A DNA stretch of 64,000 nt from Chromobacterium rhizoryzae (GCF_020544465.1 NZ_CP066126.1:4092001-4156000), one strand, 5' to 3'; counted from the first letter of the stretch, positions 40,917 to 49,893 are shown. Numbers and translations are program-made. The notes: generated by a model from the letters alone, not told the origin.

Positions 40917-42124
40917 TATTCATCTCCTTCTTTCAGGAACAGGGTTAATAAATCATTGAGGAAACGCTGGCCCTTGAGCGTGGGCCGCAACATCACGGCG
41001 TCGCGCGCGATCAGGCCTTGCGCCTCGGCTTGCGTCAAGGCGGATTGTATGACGGACAGCGGCAGGCCGGTGCGCTCTTGGAACAGGCGCAATTCGAAGC
41101 CTTCGGTCAGCCGCAGCAGATTCATCATGAATTCGAAGGGCAGTTCGCTCCGCCCCACCTTGCGGCTGTTTTGCAGGGGCTTGCCCTCGGCCACCGCCTG
41201 CAGGTAGGCGGCCGGCTGCTTGTAGCGCATCTGGCGGACGATGCCGGCATGGCTGCTGATCTTGCCGTGGGCGCCGGCGCCGATGCCGATATAGTCGCCG
41301 AACTGCCAGTAGTTGAGATTGTGGCGCGCGCGGCGGCCCGGCCGCGCGAAGGCCGAGGTCTCGTAATGTTCGAAGCCGGCGGCGGCGAGCCGGGCTTCTA
41401 TCGCCTCCTGCATGTCGGCGGAGACTTCGTCGTCCGGCAGATTGCGCGGCGTCTCCACGGCGAACAGGGTGTTGGGTTCTATCGTCAGATGGTAGGCGGA
41501 CAGATGGGTGATGCCGTAGGACAGCGCGGTGTCCAGATCGGCCAGCGCTTCGTCCAGGGTCTGCCCCGGCAGCGCGTACATCAGGTCCAGATTGACGTTG
41601 TCGAAGTGGCTCAGCGCGATGTCGATGGCGCGACGCGCCTCCTCGCCGTCGTGAATGCGGCCCAGCGCCTGCAAATGCGCCGGCTTGAAGCTCTGGATGC
41701 CGATGGACAGCCGGTTGATGCCGGCCTCGCGGTAGCCGCGGAAACGCTCGGCCTCGAAGGTGCCGGGATTGGCTTCCATGGTGATTTCCGCGTCCGGCTG
41801 CAGCCGCATGCGCGCGCGCACGCCGGCCAGCAGCGCGTCCATCGCCTGAGGCGAGAACAGGCTGGGGGTGCCGCCGCCCATGAAGATGCTGCTCAGCGGA
41901 CGGCCCCAGACCTCGGGCAGGCTGAATTCCAGATCGCGCAGCAAGGCGTCGACATAGGCCATCTCGTCGAAACCGCTCTTGGGCTCGTGCGAGTTGAAGT
42001 CGCAATACGGGCATTTGCGCACGCACCACGGGAAGTGGATGTAGAGCGACAGCGGCGGCAGCTCTTTCAAGCCGACTTGACCGCCCAGCCCAAGCGCGGA
42101 CAGCGAAATCTTGCTCACCTGCAC
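40916..42124 (-). CDS. hemW: Radical SAM heme chaperone HemW
   Basis: A 402-residue radical SAM protein with CVRKCPYCDFNSH (C-X3-C-X2-C cluster motif), GGGTPSL, ANPGTF and a C-terminal HemN-like domain (NLLRLTEGFEL...). It lacks the extra N-terminal features of HemN coproporphyrinogen oxidase and follows rdgB, the usual place for hemW. It has about 20 extra residues before the conserved LYIHFPWC. It probably inserts heme into respiratory enzymes. Confidence 0.92.
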   Translation of the reverse strand: MQVSKISLSALGLGGQVGLKELPPLSLYIHFPWCVRKCPYCDFNSHEPKSGFDEMAYVDALLRDLEFSLPEVWGRPLSSIFMGGGTPSLFSPQAMDALLAGVRARMRLQPDAEITMEANPGTFEAERFRGYREAGINRLSIGIQSFKPAHLQALGRIHDGEEARRAIDIALSHFDNVNLDLMYALPGQTLDEALADLDTALSYGITHLSAYHLTIEPNTLFAVETPRNLPDDEVSADMQEAIEARLAAAGFEHYETSAFARPGRRARHNLNYWQFGDYIGIGAGAHGKISSHAGIVRQMRYKQPAAYLQAVAEGKPLQNSRKVGRSELPFEFMMNLLRLTEGFELRLFQERTGLPLSVIQSALTQAEAQGLIARDAVMLRPTLKGQRFLNDLLTLFLKEGDE

Positions 42125-42182
42125 GTCGCGGCTCCTTGCGGCTCCAGCCGCGCCGGCCGGGCGCTGAACGAAGGGACCCGCT

Positions 42183-42776
42183 TCATGCCAGCGCGCGCAG
42201 CTTGGCCAGCAGCGCTTGCAGCGCCTGGCCGCGGTGGCTGACGCGGTTTTTCTCCGCCGCGTCCATCTCCGCCACGCTACAGCCGTGCTGCGGCAGCCAG
42301 AAATGCGGGTCGTAGCCGAAGCCGCCGGCGCCGGCCGCCTCGTCGCGCACTTCGCCGAACCACATGCCGTCCGCCACCAGCGGCTGCGGATCGTCGGCGT
42401 GGCGCACCAAGACCAGCACGCAGTAATACCAGGCGCGGCGATTGGCCTCGCCCTGCAGCGCCGCCACCAGCTTGGCGTTGTTGGCGGCGTCGGACTTGGG
42501 TTCGCCGGCGTAGCGGGCCGAGTACACGCCCGGCGCGCCGGACAGCGCCTCGACGCAGATGCCGGAGTCGTCGGCCAGCGCGGGCAAGCCGCTCACGCGG
42601 CTGGCGTGACGCGCTTTTTCCAGCGCGTTTTCCAGGAAGGTGTGGTGCGGTTCCGGGCATTCCGGCACTTGCAGTTCCACCTGCGGAATCACTTGTATGC
42701 CCAGCGGCGCCATCAGCGCGGCGAATTCCTTCAACTTGCCGGCGTTGTTGCTGGCCATCACTAATTTGTCGAACAT
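42183..42776 (-). CDS. rdgB: dITP/XTP pyrophosphatase
   Basis: A 197-residue house-cleaning nucleotidase of the RdgB/HAM1 family, with MASNNAGKLKEF, ALADDSGICVEAL, GVYSARYAG and FGYDPHFW. It removes ITP, dITP and XTP. ATG 42776 with GGAG upstream was chosen; an open frame extends 50 codons further but without homology. It is first in rdgB-hemW-ridA. Confidence 0.96.
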   Translation of the reverse strand: MFDKLVMASNNAGKLKEFAALMAPLGIQVIPQVELQVPECPEPHHTFLENALEKARHASRVSGLPALADDSGICVEALSGAPGVYSARYAGEPKSDAANNAKLVAALQGEANRRAWYYCVLVLVRHADDPQPLVADGMWFGEVRDEAAGAGGFGYDPHFWLPQHGCSVAEMDAAEKNRVSHRGQALQALLAKLRALA

Positions 42777-42796
42777 GAGAACTCCATCGAATGCGA

Positions 42797-42823
42797 CGCA
42801 GCCCCGACGATGCCGGGGCTGCG
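42797..42823 (-). other. Stem-loop between the PotD-like gene and rdgB
   Basis: CGCAGCCCCG and CGGGGCTGCG form a 10-bp stem with a 7-base loop in the 68-bp gap. No T run is present on either strand, so its role as terminator is doubtful. Confidence 0.5.
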
Positions 42824-42844
42824 GAATATCTATTAAAGACAAGC

Positions 42845-43915
42845 TTAACGGCTGACCTTCACTTCCGTCCACATCCGCGCCAGCGAGCGCCGCTCCGCCG
42901 GCGTCAGTTCGCGCAGCACCGTCCATTTTTTCACGGTGTCCGGCGTCGGATCGATCACCGGATGGCTTTTCAAATCTGCGCGGAAAAAGGGCGCGGCGGT
43001 CTTGACCGGATTGGTGGCGCCGTTGAGGTTGGTCAATTGGGCGGCGTTCTTGCCGTCCAGCATGAAGTTGATGAACTGATGCGCCAGGTCCGGGCGTTTG
43101 GCGCTGGCCAGCACCGCCATGGTGTCCACGCCCAGCTCATTGCCTTCCTTCTGCGCCACATTGGCGATGCGGAAGCGGCGCTTGGCCTGGCGCGCGTCCT
43201 CGGCGGCCTGGAAGAACTCGGTGGAGTAGCCCAGCGACACCCAGATATTGCCCACCGCCAGCTCTTTCAGATAACTGGCGTTGGAGAAGGTGGCCCAGTA
43301 GGGCTTGGCCTGCTTGATCACCGCCTGCGCCGCGCGATAATCGGCCTGGCTGGCGGTGTTGGGGTTCTTGCCCAGGTAGAACAGCGCGGCGGCGAATACT
43401 TCGCGCGAGCTGTCCAGCACCGTCACCTTGCCCTTGATCTTCTGCAGCACCTTGGGATCGAAGATCACCGACCAGCTGTGCGGGTCGATGCCCAGTTTCT
43501 GCAGACGCTCCGCGTTGTAGCCGACCGAAGTCAGCGACAGCACCGTGGGCACGGTGTAGCGGTTGCCCGGATCGTAGCTTTGGGACAAATAGGCCGGGTC
43601 GACATTCTTCAGATTCGGCAATTTGGCGTGATCCAGCGGCCGCAGCAGCTTCTGCTTGCTCATCGCCTCGATCACGAAGCTGGACGGAAACACCATATCG
43701 TAGCCCTTGGCCCCGGCCGCCAGCTTGGCCAGCATTTCCTCATTGTCGCCGTAGTAATTCTGCACCACGCGGCAATCACAGCTTTTCTCGAACTGGCGGA
43801 GGATGGCGTCCGACAAGGAGCCGCTCCAGTTATAGATGTGCAAGACGTCCTTGGGTCCGGCCCAGACGGCGGACGACAGGATGGAGGACAATAGGACAAG
43901 CTTCAGCGGTTTCAA
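42845..43915 (-). CDS. Polyamine-type ABC transporter substrate-binding protein (PotD/PotF family)
   Basis: A 356-residue periplasmic binding protein with the family opening DVLHIYNWSGSLSDAILRQFEK, NEEMLAKLAAGAKGYDMVFPS and TVPTVLSLTSVGYN. A TTG start at 43915 is proposed: GGAGGTGA lies 9 bases upstream and translation gives a normal signal peptide (MKPLKLVLLSSILSSAVWA), while no suitable ATG exists. It should bind putrescine or spermidine, or a related cation. No permease or ATPase genes are adjacent, so the transporter partner is elsewhere or it has a sensing role. Confidence 0.85.
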   Translation of the reverse strand: MKPLKLVLLSSILSSAVWAGPKDVLHIYNWSGSLSDAILRQFEKSCDCRVVQNYYGDNEEMLAKLAAGAKGYDMVFPSSFVIEAMSKQKLLRPLDHAKLPNLKNVDPAYLSQSYDPGNRYTVPTVLSLTSVGYNAERLQKLGIDPHSWSVIFDPKVLQKIKGKVTVLDSSREVFAAALFYLGKNPNTASQADYRAAQAVIKQAKPYWATFSNASYLKELAVGNIWVSLGYSTEFFQAAEDARQAKRRFRIANVAQKEGNELGVDTMAVLASAKRPDLAHQFINFMLDGKNAAQLTNLNGATNPVKTAAPFFRADLKSHPVIDPTPDTVKKWTVLRELTPAERRSLARMWTEVKVSR

Positions 43916-44011
43916 TTCAGATTCACCTCCAGACGGCCATGACCAGCATGGCGAACAGAAAAGGCGGCAAGCCGCCATGGCGGGCTCTCCCTTGGGAAGT
44001 CCCGCGACTTG

Positions 44012-44127
44012 GAACCTGTTCACGATCCGCAGCGCTTCGCGGGAGCTGACGCGGCGTCGAGACGCTCTTGCGCCACGCGCGGCTTCCGCCTTGTCTCGCG
44101 CTTGCTCCTTGGATCGTCAACACGTTC
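44012..44127. repeat. Palindromic element D (core deleted)
   Basis: A 116-bp relative of elements B and C with ends GAACCTGTTCACGATCC and GGATCGTCAACACGTTC and the shared block CGCCTTGTCTCGCGCTT. It lacks the GTAC-N5-GTAC centre, which looks like an internal deletion. It lies between dusA and the PotD-like gene. Confidence 0.75.
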
Positions 44128-44233
44128 TTAATATGGCGGCGTCGGGCCCTGCCTCAGCAAGAACAGCGCTCTCGCCTTGCTACAGCAGACTCCGGCGCCG
44201 CGAATCCGTTCCTGGCCGCGGCGGCCAGGCGGT

Positions 44234-45271
44234 TTATTCTGTTGATTCCGCGCGGCGGGCGGCGCCCAGCGTCGCTTCCAAGGCCTGTTGCAGCAGACGC
44301 TCGTCGGCGCCGTCCAGCAGTTTGGCGTCGGACAGCATGCGCCGCCAGTTTCTCGCGCCGGGAATGCCCTGGAACAGGCCCAGGATGTGGCGGGCGATAT
44401 TGCGCGTCTTGTGGCCCTCGGCCAGGCGCGCCGCCACATAGGGCATCATCGCGGCCACCACCTGTTCGCGCTCCGGCGCGGCGCCGGCGCCGTAGTAGCG
44501 CTGGTCCCAATCGGCCATCAGCCAGGGATTGTGATAGGCCTCGCGCCCCACCATCACGCCGTCCACATGGCGCAGATGCTCGTCGATGTCGGCCTGGCTT
44601 TTGACGCCGCCGTTGATCAGGATTTCCAGATCCGGGCGTTCCCGCTTCAGCCGGTAGACGTAATCGTACTTCAAGGGCGGGATTTCGCGGTTTTCCTTGG
44701 GGCTCAGGCCCTTGAGGATGGCGTTGCGCGCATGGACGATGAAGGTGCGGCAGCCGGCGTCCGCCACTTGCTCGACGAAGTCGCGCAGATAATCGTAATG
44801 CTCGATGCGATCGATGCCGATGCGGTGCTTGACCGTCACGTCGATGGACACCGCGTCGCGCATCGCCTTGACGCAGTCGGCCACCAATTGCGGCTCGGCC
44901 ATCAGACAGGCGCCGAAAGCGCCCTTTTGCACGCGCTCCGACGGGCAGCCCACGTTCAGGTTGACCTCGTCGTAGCCCCATTCCGCCGCCAGCCTGGCGC
45001 AACGCGCCAGCTCCGCCGGCTCGCTGCCGCCCAGTTGCAGCGCCAGCGGGTGCTCCGCCTCGTCGAAGCGCAAATGGCGTTCGACGTCGCCGTGCAGCAG
45101 CGCGCCGGTGGTGACCATCTCGGTATAGAGCCAGGCATGCCGGGTGATCTGACGCGCGAAATAGCGGTAGTGACGGTCGGTCCAATCCAGCATCGGCGCC
45201 ACCGACAGCCGGCGCGACGGCAGGCCGCCGCTCTCCTGAACCCTAGAATGCTTCACTCCGCTGTCCTGCAT
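44234..45271 (-). CDS. dusA: tRNA-dihydrouridine(20/20a) synthase
   Basis: A 345-residue FMN-dependent TIM-barrel enzyme that reduces uridines in the D-loop of tRNA. It shows LSVAPMLDWTDRHYRYF, LYTEMVTTGALLHGD, the catalytic Cys in NLNVGCPSERVQKGAFGACL, and IINGG-type FMN loop (ILINGGVKS). The DusA-type signature near the N-terminus separates it from DusB and DusC. ATG 45271 with AGGGA five bases upstream was preferred to a GTG at 45286. Confidence 0.93.
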   Translation of the reverse strand: MQDSGVKHSRVQESGGLPSRRLSVAPMLDWTDRHYRYFARQITRHAWLYTEMVTTGALLHGDVERHLRFDEAEHPLALQLGGSEPAELARCARLAAEWGYDEVNLNVGCPSERVQKGAFGACLMAEPQLVADCVKAMRDAVSIDVTVKHRIGIDRIEHYDYLRDFVEQVADAGCRTFIVHARNAILKGLSPKENREIPPLKYDYVYRLKRERPDLEILINGGVKSQADIDEHLRHVDGVMVGREAYHNPWLMADWDQRYYGAGAAPEREQVVAAMMPYVAARLAEGHKTRNIARHILGLFQGIPGARNWRRMLSDAKLLDGADERLLQQALEATLGAARRAESTE

Positions 45272-45286
45272 CGTATCCCTATCCAC

Positions 45287-45718
45287 CCGAAAGCCAATCG
45301 CCGCTCAGCGTCGGCGGCCAGCCGGCCCGCCATCGCGCTAAGCGTTTGAAAAAAGGCATGAATTATCCTCCCGTAGCCGATCCAGGGTCAAGCATTGAGA
45401 CAAAAACGCCGAGCAATCAAGTAGATGCGTCGCACAGCCCCAGGCAATTCCTCGCCGCAGGCAACTTTTTCAAAAATTGAATTTCATAAGGTTTAGCCTC
45501 GGCGGCCGCTTCTTCGCGCCGAGCGCGCCCTGGCAGGGGCGTCCGACGCGCAATTCATTACTAACAAAAACCATTCACAAATGAATATATTCACAAAAAG
45601 AGATCCCAGCCTCCACGGCTGTCCGCAGGTCCGGCCTCGCCGCCGGACCTGCGTCGCCAGCGGCAAGACGGGCCTGCCCGTCATTCCGGATGCCTCCACT
45701 TCAGCACAAGGTTGAACC
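45287..45718. promoter_or_regulatory. Divergent intergenic region between dusA and the GH3 gene
   Basis: This 432-bp gene-free stretch has an AT-rich island (45550-45602) with ATTCACAAA repeated 16 bp apart (45573-45581 and 45589-45597) and an ATTCA-N4-TGAAT dyad (45573-45586). These are candidate promoter and operator sequences for the GH3 gene. The last 100 bp form the hairpin leader listed separately. I see no small gene. Confidence 0.5.
45624..45682 (+). other. Two stem-loops in the leader of the GH3 gene
   Basis: CGCAGGTCCGGC / GCCGGACCTGCG (12 bp, 6-base loop, 45624-45653) is followed by GACGGGC / GCCCGTC (45667-45682). Neither has a T run. They lie 36 bp or more before the start codon, inside the likely leader RNA. 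Confidence 0.55.
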
Positions 45719-47746
45719 ATGTCCAAACCACTTTCCCTGCGCCTGCCGGCGCTGATGCTGTTGCCAGCGCTGCTGAGCGGCTGCCTTGAGCAGCCCAGCG
45801 TCGAGCAGCAAGCCGCGCGCATCGTCGAACAGATGAGCGTTCGCGAGAAGATCGGCCAGAAAATCATGATGGCCTTCCGTTACTGGTGCCCGGACGATCA
45901 GCCCGCCTGCACCGCCGGCATGACCGAACTGCCGGACGCCGCCAGCCGCGCGCTGCGCGACAACGCCATCGGCGGCGTGATCCTGTTCGCCAACAATCTG
46001 AGCGATTTGCAGCAAACCCGCCGTCTATCCGAGCAGATCCGCCGGGCGCGGCCGCAGAACAGCCCGGTCGGCCTGCTGATCGGTTCTGACCAGGAAGGCG
46101 GCAATGTCTTCCGCCTGCCGCGCCCGCTGGCCACCAGCTTCCCCGGCAATATGGCGCTGGGCGCCGCCTATGAAGCGACGCGGGACAGCAACCTCGCCCG
46201 CGACTCCGGCCGGGTGCTGGCCGCCGAGATCCGCGCCGTCGGCTTCAACGTCAACTTCGCGCCGGACGTGGACGTCAACAGCAATCCGCTCAATCCGGTC
46301 ATCAATGTCCGCGCCTACGGCGACGATCCGGCCACCATCAGCCTGCTGGGGCAGGCCACGACGCAGGGCATGCGCGAGCAAGGCGTGATCGGCTCCTTCA
46401 AGCACTTCCCCGGGCACGGCGACACCGCCACCGACTCCCATTACGGCCTGCCGGTGGTGAACAAGTCGCGCGCCGACGCCTACGCCATCGATCTGGCGCC
46501 CTACCGCCAGGCCATCGCCTCCGGCCAGCCGCCGGAGATGATCATGACCGCCCACATCCAGTACCCGGCGCTGGACAGCAGCCAAATCACCGCCCGCAAC
46601 GGCGAACGCATGATCGCGCCGGCGACGATGTCGCGCAAAATCCAGCACGATCTGCTGCGCGGCGAGATGCGCTATCAGGGCGTCACCGTCACCGACGCGC
46701 TGGACATGAAGGGCATCAGCGATTTCTTCGAGCAGGCCGACGCGGTGATCAAGGTGTTCCAGGCCGATGTGGACATCGCGCTGATGCCTACGGAGTTCCG
46801 CACCGCCGCGCAGGCCGGCCGGCTGCGTCAATTGATAGACCAGGTGGCCGCCGCGGTGGCGGACGGCCGGATAGACCGCGCCGAACTGGACCGCTCGGCG
46901 CGGCGCATCGTGGCGATGAAGCTGCGCAACGAGGTCACCCCGGCCGGCGAGGCCAAACCGCTGCCGGCGCTGAGCACCATAGGCGGCGCGGAACACCGCG
47001 CGGTGGAAGCTAAAATCACCCGGCAATCCATCACCCTGCTGCGCAATCAGGGCGCGGCGCTGCCGCTGCGCTCGCCCAGCCAGCGCATCTTCATCCTGAC
47101 GCCCTGGGGCGAACAGGCCGAGGCGATGCGCCGTCGCTTCGATGAAAAAGGCTATCGCCAGGTCAGCGGCGCCAAGCTGAGCGCCACGCCATGGGAAGCG
47201 CAGAAACAGGCGATCGATCAGGCCGACGTGGTCGTCATCGGCACCCTCGCCACCGGCGTCAGCCCGGTGGAACGCAACGGCGACCCCAACGCGCCGGCCA
47301 TCGCGCCGCGGATGAAGCGCAGCCTGCAGGCCGAGCCGGCGCCGGCCGCCGGCAACGGTTCCCTGGTCTTCAATGTGGCGGAAGACCTGCCCGCGCTGCG
47401 GACCCGCTTCGCCCGCAGCCTGTCCGCGCCGCCGCTCAGCGAGGCGCAGCAAATGCGCAATGCGATGGAATACGCCAAGCGGCAAGGCAAGAAGCTGATA
47501 CACGTGACCCTGCGCGCGCCTTACGACGTGATCAATTACGACGATCTGGCCGACGCCACGCTGGCCACCTACGCCTACTACGGCTATGAGAACGGCCTGC
47601 GCGGGCCGTCCATGCCGGCGCTGGTGGACGTGATGCTGGGCGCGAACCCGCCCGGCGGCAAGCTGCCGGTGGCCATCCACGCGCTGGACGAAAACGGCCA
47701 GCCGGGCGCGCTGCGCTACGCGCGCGGTTTTGGGCTGAGCTTCTGA
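45719..47746 (+). CDS. Lipoprotein glycoside hydrolase family 3 (beta-N-acetylhexosaminidase-like)
   Basis: A 675-residue exported enzyme. The signal peptide ends in the lipobox LLSGC (Cys22), so it should be lipid-anchored. Residues about 35-400 form a GH3 barrel with the NagZ-type motif KHFPGHGDTATDSH (His/Asp acid-base loop) and the nucleophile Asp in VTDALDMKG. A second alpha/beta domain (about 430-675, QSITLLRNQGAALPL...) follows, which classical cytosolic NagZ lacks. Likely role: release of N-acetylglucosamine from peptidoglycan fragments or chitin oligomers outside the cytoplasm. The substrate is inferred from the motif. AAGG precedes the ATG. Confidence 0.87.
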   Translation: MSKPLSLRLPALMLLPALLSGCLEQPSVEQQAARIVEQMSVREKIGQKIMMAFRYWCPDDQPACTAGMTELPDAASRALRDNAIGGVILFANNLSDLQQTRRLSEQIRRARPQNSPVGLLIGSDQEGGNVFRLPRPLATSFPGNMALGAAYEATRDSNLARDSGRVLAAEIRAVGFNVNFAPDVDVNSNPLNPVINVRAYGDDPATISLLGQATTQGMREQGVIGSFKHFPGHGDTATDSHYGLPVVNKSRADAYAIDLAPYRQAIASGQPPEMIMTAHIQYPALDSSQITARNGERMIAPATMSRKIQHDLLRGEMRYQGVTVTDALDMKGISDFFEQADAVIKVFQADVDIALMPTEFRTAAQAGRLRQLIDQVAAAVADGRIDRAELDRSARRIVAMKLRNEVTPAGEAKPLPALSTIGGAEHRAVEAKITRQSITLLRNQGAALPLRSPSQRIFILTPWGEQAEAMRRRFDEKGYRQVSGAKLSATPWEAQKQAIDQADVVVIGTLATGVSPVERNGDPNAPAIAPRMKRSLQAEPAPAAGNGSLVFNVAEDLPALRTRFARSLSAPPLSEAQQMRNAMEYAKRQGKKLIHVTLRAPYDVINYDDLADATLATYAYYGYENGLRGPSMPALVDVMLGANPPGGKLPVAIHALDENGQPGALRYARGFGLSF

Positions 47747-47779
47747 CGAAGCATCGCTCTTCTTAACCCTCCTCCTGCG

Positions 47780-47812
47780 CACCGCGGCCCTCCGGCTGCG
47801 GTGTTTTCTTTT
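47780..47812 (+). terminator. Terminator after the GH3 gene
   Basis: A 10-bp stem CACCGCGGCC / GGCTGCGGTG (one G-T pair) with a 4-base loop is followed by TTTTCTTTT. Confidence 0.8.
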
Positions 47813-47853
47813 GTCCCTGCGGCGGGCGGCTCCGCCGATCCAAGGCATTCGCA

Positions 47854-47883
47854 TTGAAATAGACACAATTTATACTGTATGAA
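47854..47883 (+). promoter_or_regulatory. Putative promoter of the AraC-type regulator
   Basis: TTGAAA (47854-47859) and TATGAA (47878-47883) are separated by 18 bp. A CACAA-N19-TTGTG dyad (47864-47892) overlaps the -10 region and could be an operator. Confidence 0.45.
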
Positions 47884-47993
47884 TATTTTGTGCGCTGCAG
47901 TATCATGAGCCTGAACCGACGGCTGAAGACGCCCGCACAACAGGGCCGCAAGCCGCGCGGAACCGGGCTACCCTCAAATAAGAAAGCAAGCGC

Positions 47994-48755
47994 ATGGCCA
48001 TAGAATCCAACGCCGTCCTACCGGACTTCGCCGCGTGGAGCATGTCCAAGGACTTTCCCAGCGGTCATCAAGTCGGCCGCCACCAACACCGCGAAGGCCA
48101 GCTGATTTTCGCCGTTTCCGGCGTGATGGAACTGTCCACCGCCGACGGTCTGTGGCTGGTGCCGCCGCAGCGCGGCGTCTGGATGCCGCCCGCGGTGGAG
48201 CACAGCATGCGCGCCCGCGGCACGGTGTCGCTGCGCACCCTGTACATCCAGTCCCCGCACTATCTGGCGCAATTGCCGCGCCACTCCAAAGCCATCGCCA
48301 TTTCGCCGCTGATGCGGGAACTCATCATCCGTCTGATGCGCACGCGCGGCATTCCCCACGCCGATCAAAAAGAAGGCCGTTTGCTGGACGTGCTGATCGA
48401 CGAAATCGAATGGTCGGGGGAAACGGCCTTGCCGCTGCCGCCGCTGAGCGATCAGCGTTTGCAGCGGGTGTGCTCGGCGATTCTGGCCAATCCCGGCGAC
48501 CGGCGCGGGCTTAACGAATGGGCGGAACTGGTGGGCGCGTCCAGCCGCACGCTGGCGCGGCTGTTCCAGCAGGAGCTGGGCGTGTCCTATCTGTACTGGC
48601 GTCAGCAAGTGTGCGCGATCTCGGCGCTGCCGCGGCTGGGCGCCGGCGAGCCGGTGACCCTGATCGCCTCCGATCTGGGTTATGAAACGCCCGGCGCGTT
48701 TTCCTCCATGTTCCGCCGCATCATGAACGCGGCCCCCAGCCAGTACTTCTCCTGA
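47994..48755 (+). CDS. AraC-family transcriptional regulator with N-terminal cupin domain
   Basis: A 253-residue regulator with an N-terminal cupin ligand domain (HQVGRHQHREGQLIFAVSG, WLVPPQRGVWMPPAVEH, about 20-90) and a C-terminal double helix-turn-helix (LNEWAELVGASSRTLARLFQQELGVSYLYWR and the second helix region ending PGAFSSMFRRIMNAAPSQYF). It lies directly upstream of an eight-gene operon on the same strand. Two 17-bp direct repeats 21 bp apart in the following gap have the form of its operator, so it is the probable activator of that operon. Confidence 0.9.
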   Translation: MAIESNAVLPDFAAWSMSKDFPSGHQVGRHQHREGQLIFAVSGVMELSTADGLWLVPPQRGVWMPPAVEHSMRARGTVSLRTLYIQSPHYLAQLPRHSKAIAISPLMRELIIRLMRTRGIPHADQKEGRLLDVLIDEIEWSGETALPLPPLSDQRLQRVCSAILANPGDRRGLNEWAELVGASSRTLARLFQQELGVSYLYWRQQVCAISALPRLGAGEPVTLIASDLGYETPGAFSSMFRRIMNAAPSQYFS

Positions 48756-48763
48756 TCCCATCC

Positions 48764-48813
48764 GCGGTTCAAAGCCCAGCCGACAAGAGCGAGGCTTTGA
48801 ACCGCCTCTTTTC
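48764..48813 (+). terminator. Terminator after the AraC-type gene
   Basis: A 13-bp perfect stem GCGGTTCAAAGCC / GGCTTTGAACCGC with a 16-base loop is followed by CTCTTTT. It isolates the regulator transcript from the operon. Confidence 0.82.
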
Positions 48814-48860
48814 CGCCCCGCGGACCCGCGCGCCGGCACGGCTTTGCCGCAGCGCAGCAT

Positions 48861-48898
48861 AATTGTCCGTTTTGAAGCAGCAATTGTCCGCTTGCAAG
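48861..48898 (+). promoter_or_regulatory. Tandem AraC-type operator repeats upstream of the EamA-BKACE-carboxylase operon
   Basis: AATTGTCCGTTTTGAAG (48861-48877) and AATTGTCCGCTTGCAAG (48882-48898) match in 14 of 17 positions and are 21 bp apart, two helical turns, the usual geometry for an AraC-family dimer. A TATGAT (48922-48927) follows without a good -35 box, as expected for an activator-dependent promoter. Confidence 0.65.
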
Positions 48899-48963
48899 AA
48901 GCCTGAACCAAACCGTTTCAATATGATAAATGGCTATTGAAACCGCCGTCTGGCCAGGTGACC

Positions 48964-49893
48964 ATGTCCCATCCCAACTACGACGCCAAACGCTATTGGC
49001 TGCTGATTCTGGCCGCCACCTTTCTGTTCGGCTCCACCTTTCCCACCTCCAAGATCGTGTTGTCGGAAATGCCGCCCTTGTGGGCCGCGGTGGCGCGTTT
49101 CACCGCCGCCGCCGCCGGCATCGTGCCCATTCTGCTGTGGCAGCGCTTCCGCTATCCGCGCGCCTTCGTCCGCCCTCGCCCCTGGGGCGTGCTGGCCTTG
49201 ATCGGCCTGTTGCAGACCGCCGGATCGATGGGCTTTCTCAATATCGGGCTGCGCAGCACCACCCCGGCCAAGGCCGCCATTCTGATGGCCTGCACCCCGC
49301 TGATCGTGGCCTTGATGTCGCGGCTGGCGCTGAAGGAAAAAATCCACCCTCTGGCCGCCGTCGGCCTGGTCCTGGCCTTCTTCGGCGTCGCCGTCTGCAT
49401 CGGCCTGAACAAGCTGGACGGCTTCGGCGCCGGCGACGCGCTGGTGCTGTGCGGCGCGGCCTGCTGGGCGGCGTCCACGCTGGTGATCAAGGGCAGCCGC
49501 ATCGTGATCAACGTCTGGGCGCTGACCTTCTGGCAGATGCTGGTGGGTTCGGCCTGCCTGGCGCTGCTGGCCTGGGCCGGCGGCGAAGTCCCGACACTGC
49601 CTCACAGCGAGCGGGTGCTGGCCGCCTTCCTGTGGCTGGCGCTGCCGGCCACCACCGGCGCGATGGCGCTGTGGTTCATGGCGCTGGACCTGGGCGGCGC
49701 GGTGCGCACCAGCGGTTTCCTGTTTCTGTCCCCGCTGTTCGCCACCCTGATTTCCTTCGCCGCCTTCGGCTATTCGCTGTCGCTGCATGAGCTGATCGGC
49801 GGCGTGCTGATCGGCGTCGGCATTTATCTGGTGTCCAAGCGCCCGGACGCCGCCGCGCAGCCGCAAACCGCCCCCGTCGGCGACAAGATCTGA
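48964..49893 (+). CDS. EamA/DMT-superfamily transporter
   Basis: A 309-residue protein with ten predicted membrane helices arranged as two EamA repeats (about 10-145 and 155-290). Typical segments are FLFGSTFPTSKIVL and STTPAKAAILMACTPLIVALMSRL. Family members mostly export amino acids, metabolites or drugs. ATG 48964 has AGGTG upstream; an upstream TTG at 48937 is less likely. It is the first gene of the AraC-controlled operon, so export of a precursor or product of the pathway is a reasonable guess. Confidence 0.88.
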   Translation: MSHPNYDAKRYWLLILAATFLFGSTFPTSKIVLSEMPPLWAAVARFTAAAAGIVPILLWQRFRYPRAFVRPRPWGVLALIGLLQTAGSMGFLNIGLRSTTPAKAAILMACTPLIVALMSRLALKEKIHPLAAVGLVLAFFGVAVCIGLNKLDGFGAGDALVLCGAACWAASTLVIKGSRIVINVWALTFWQMLVGSACLALLAWAGGEVPTLPHSERVLAAFLWLALPATTGAMALWFMALDLGGAVRTSGFLFLSPLFATLISFAAFGYSLSLHELIGGVLIGVGIYLVSKRPDAAAQPQTAPVGDKI

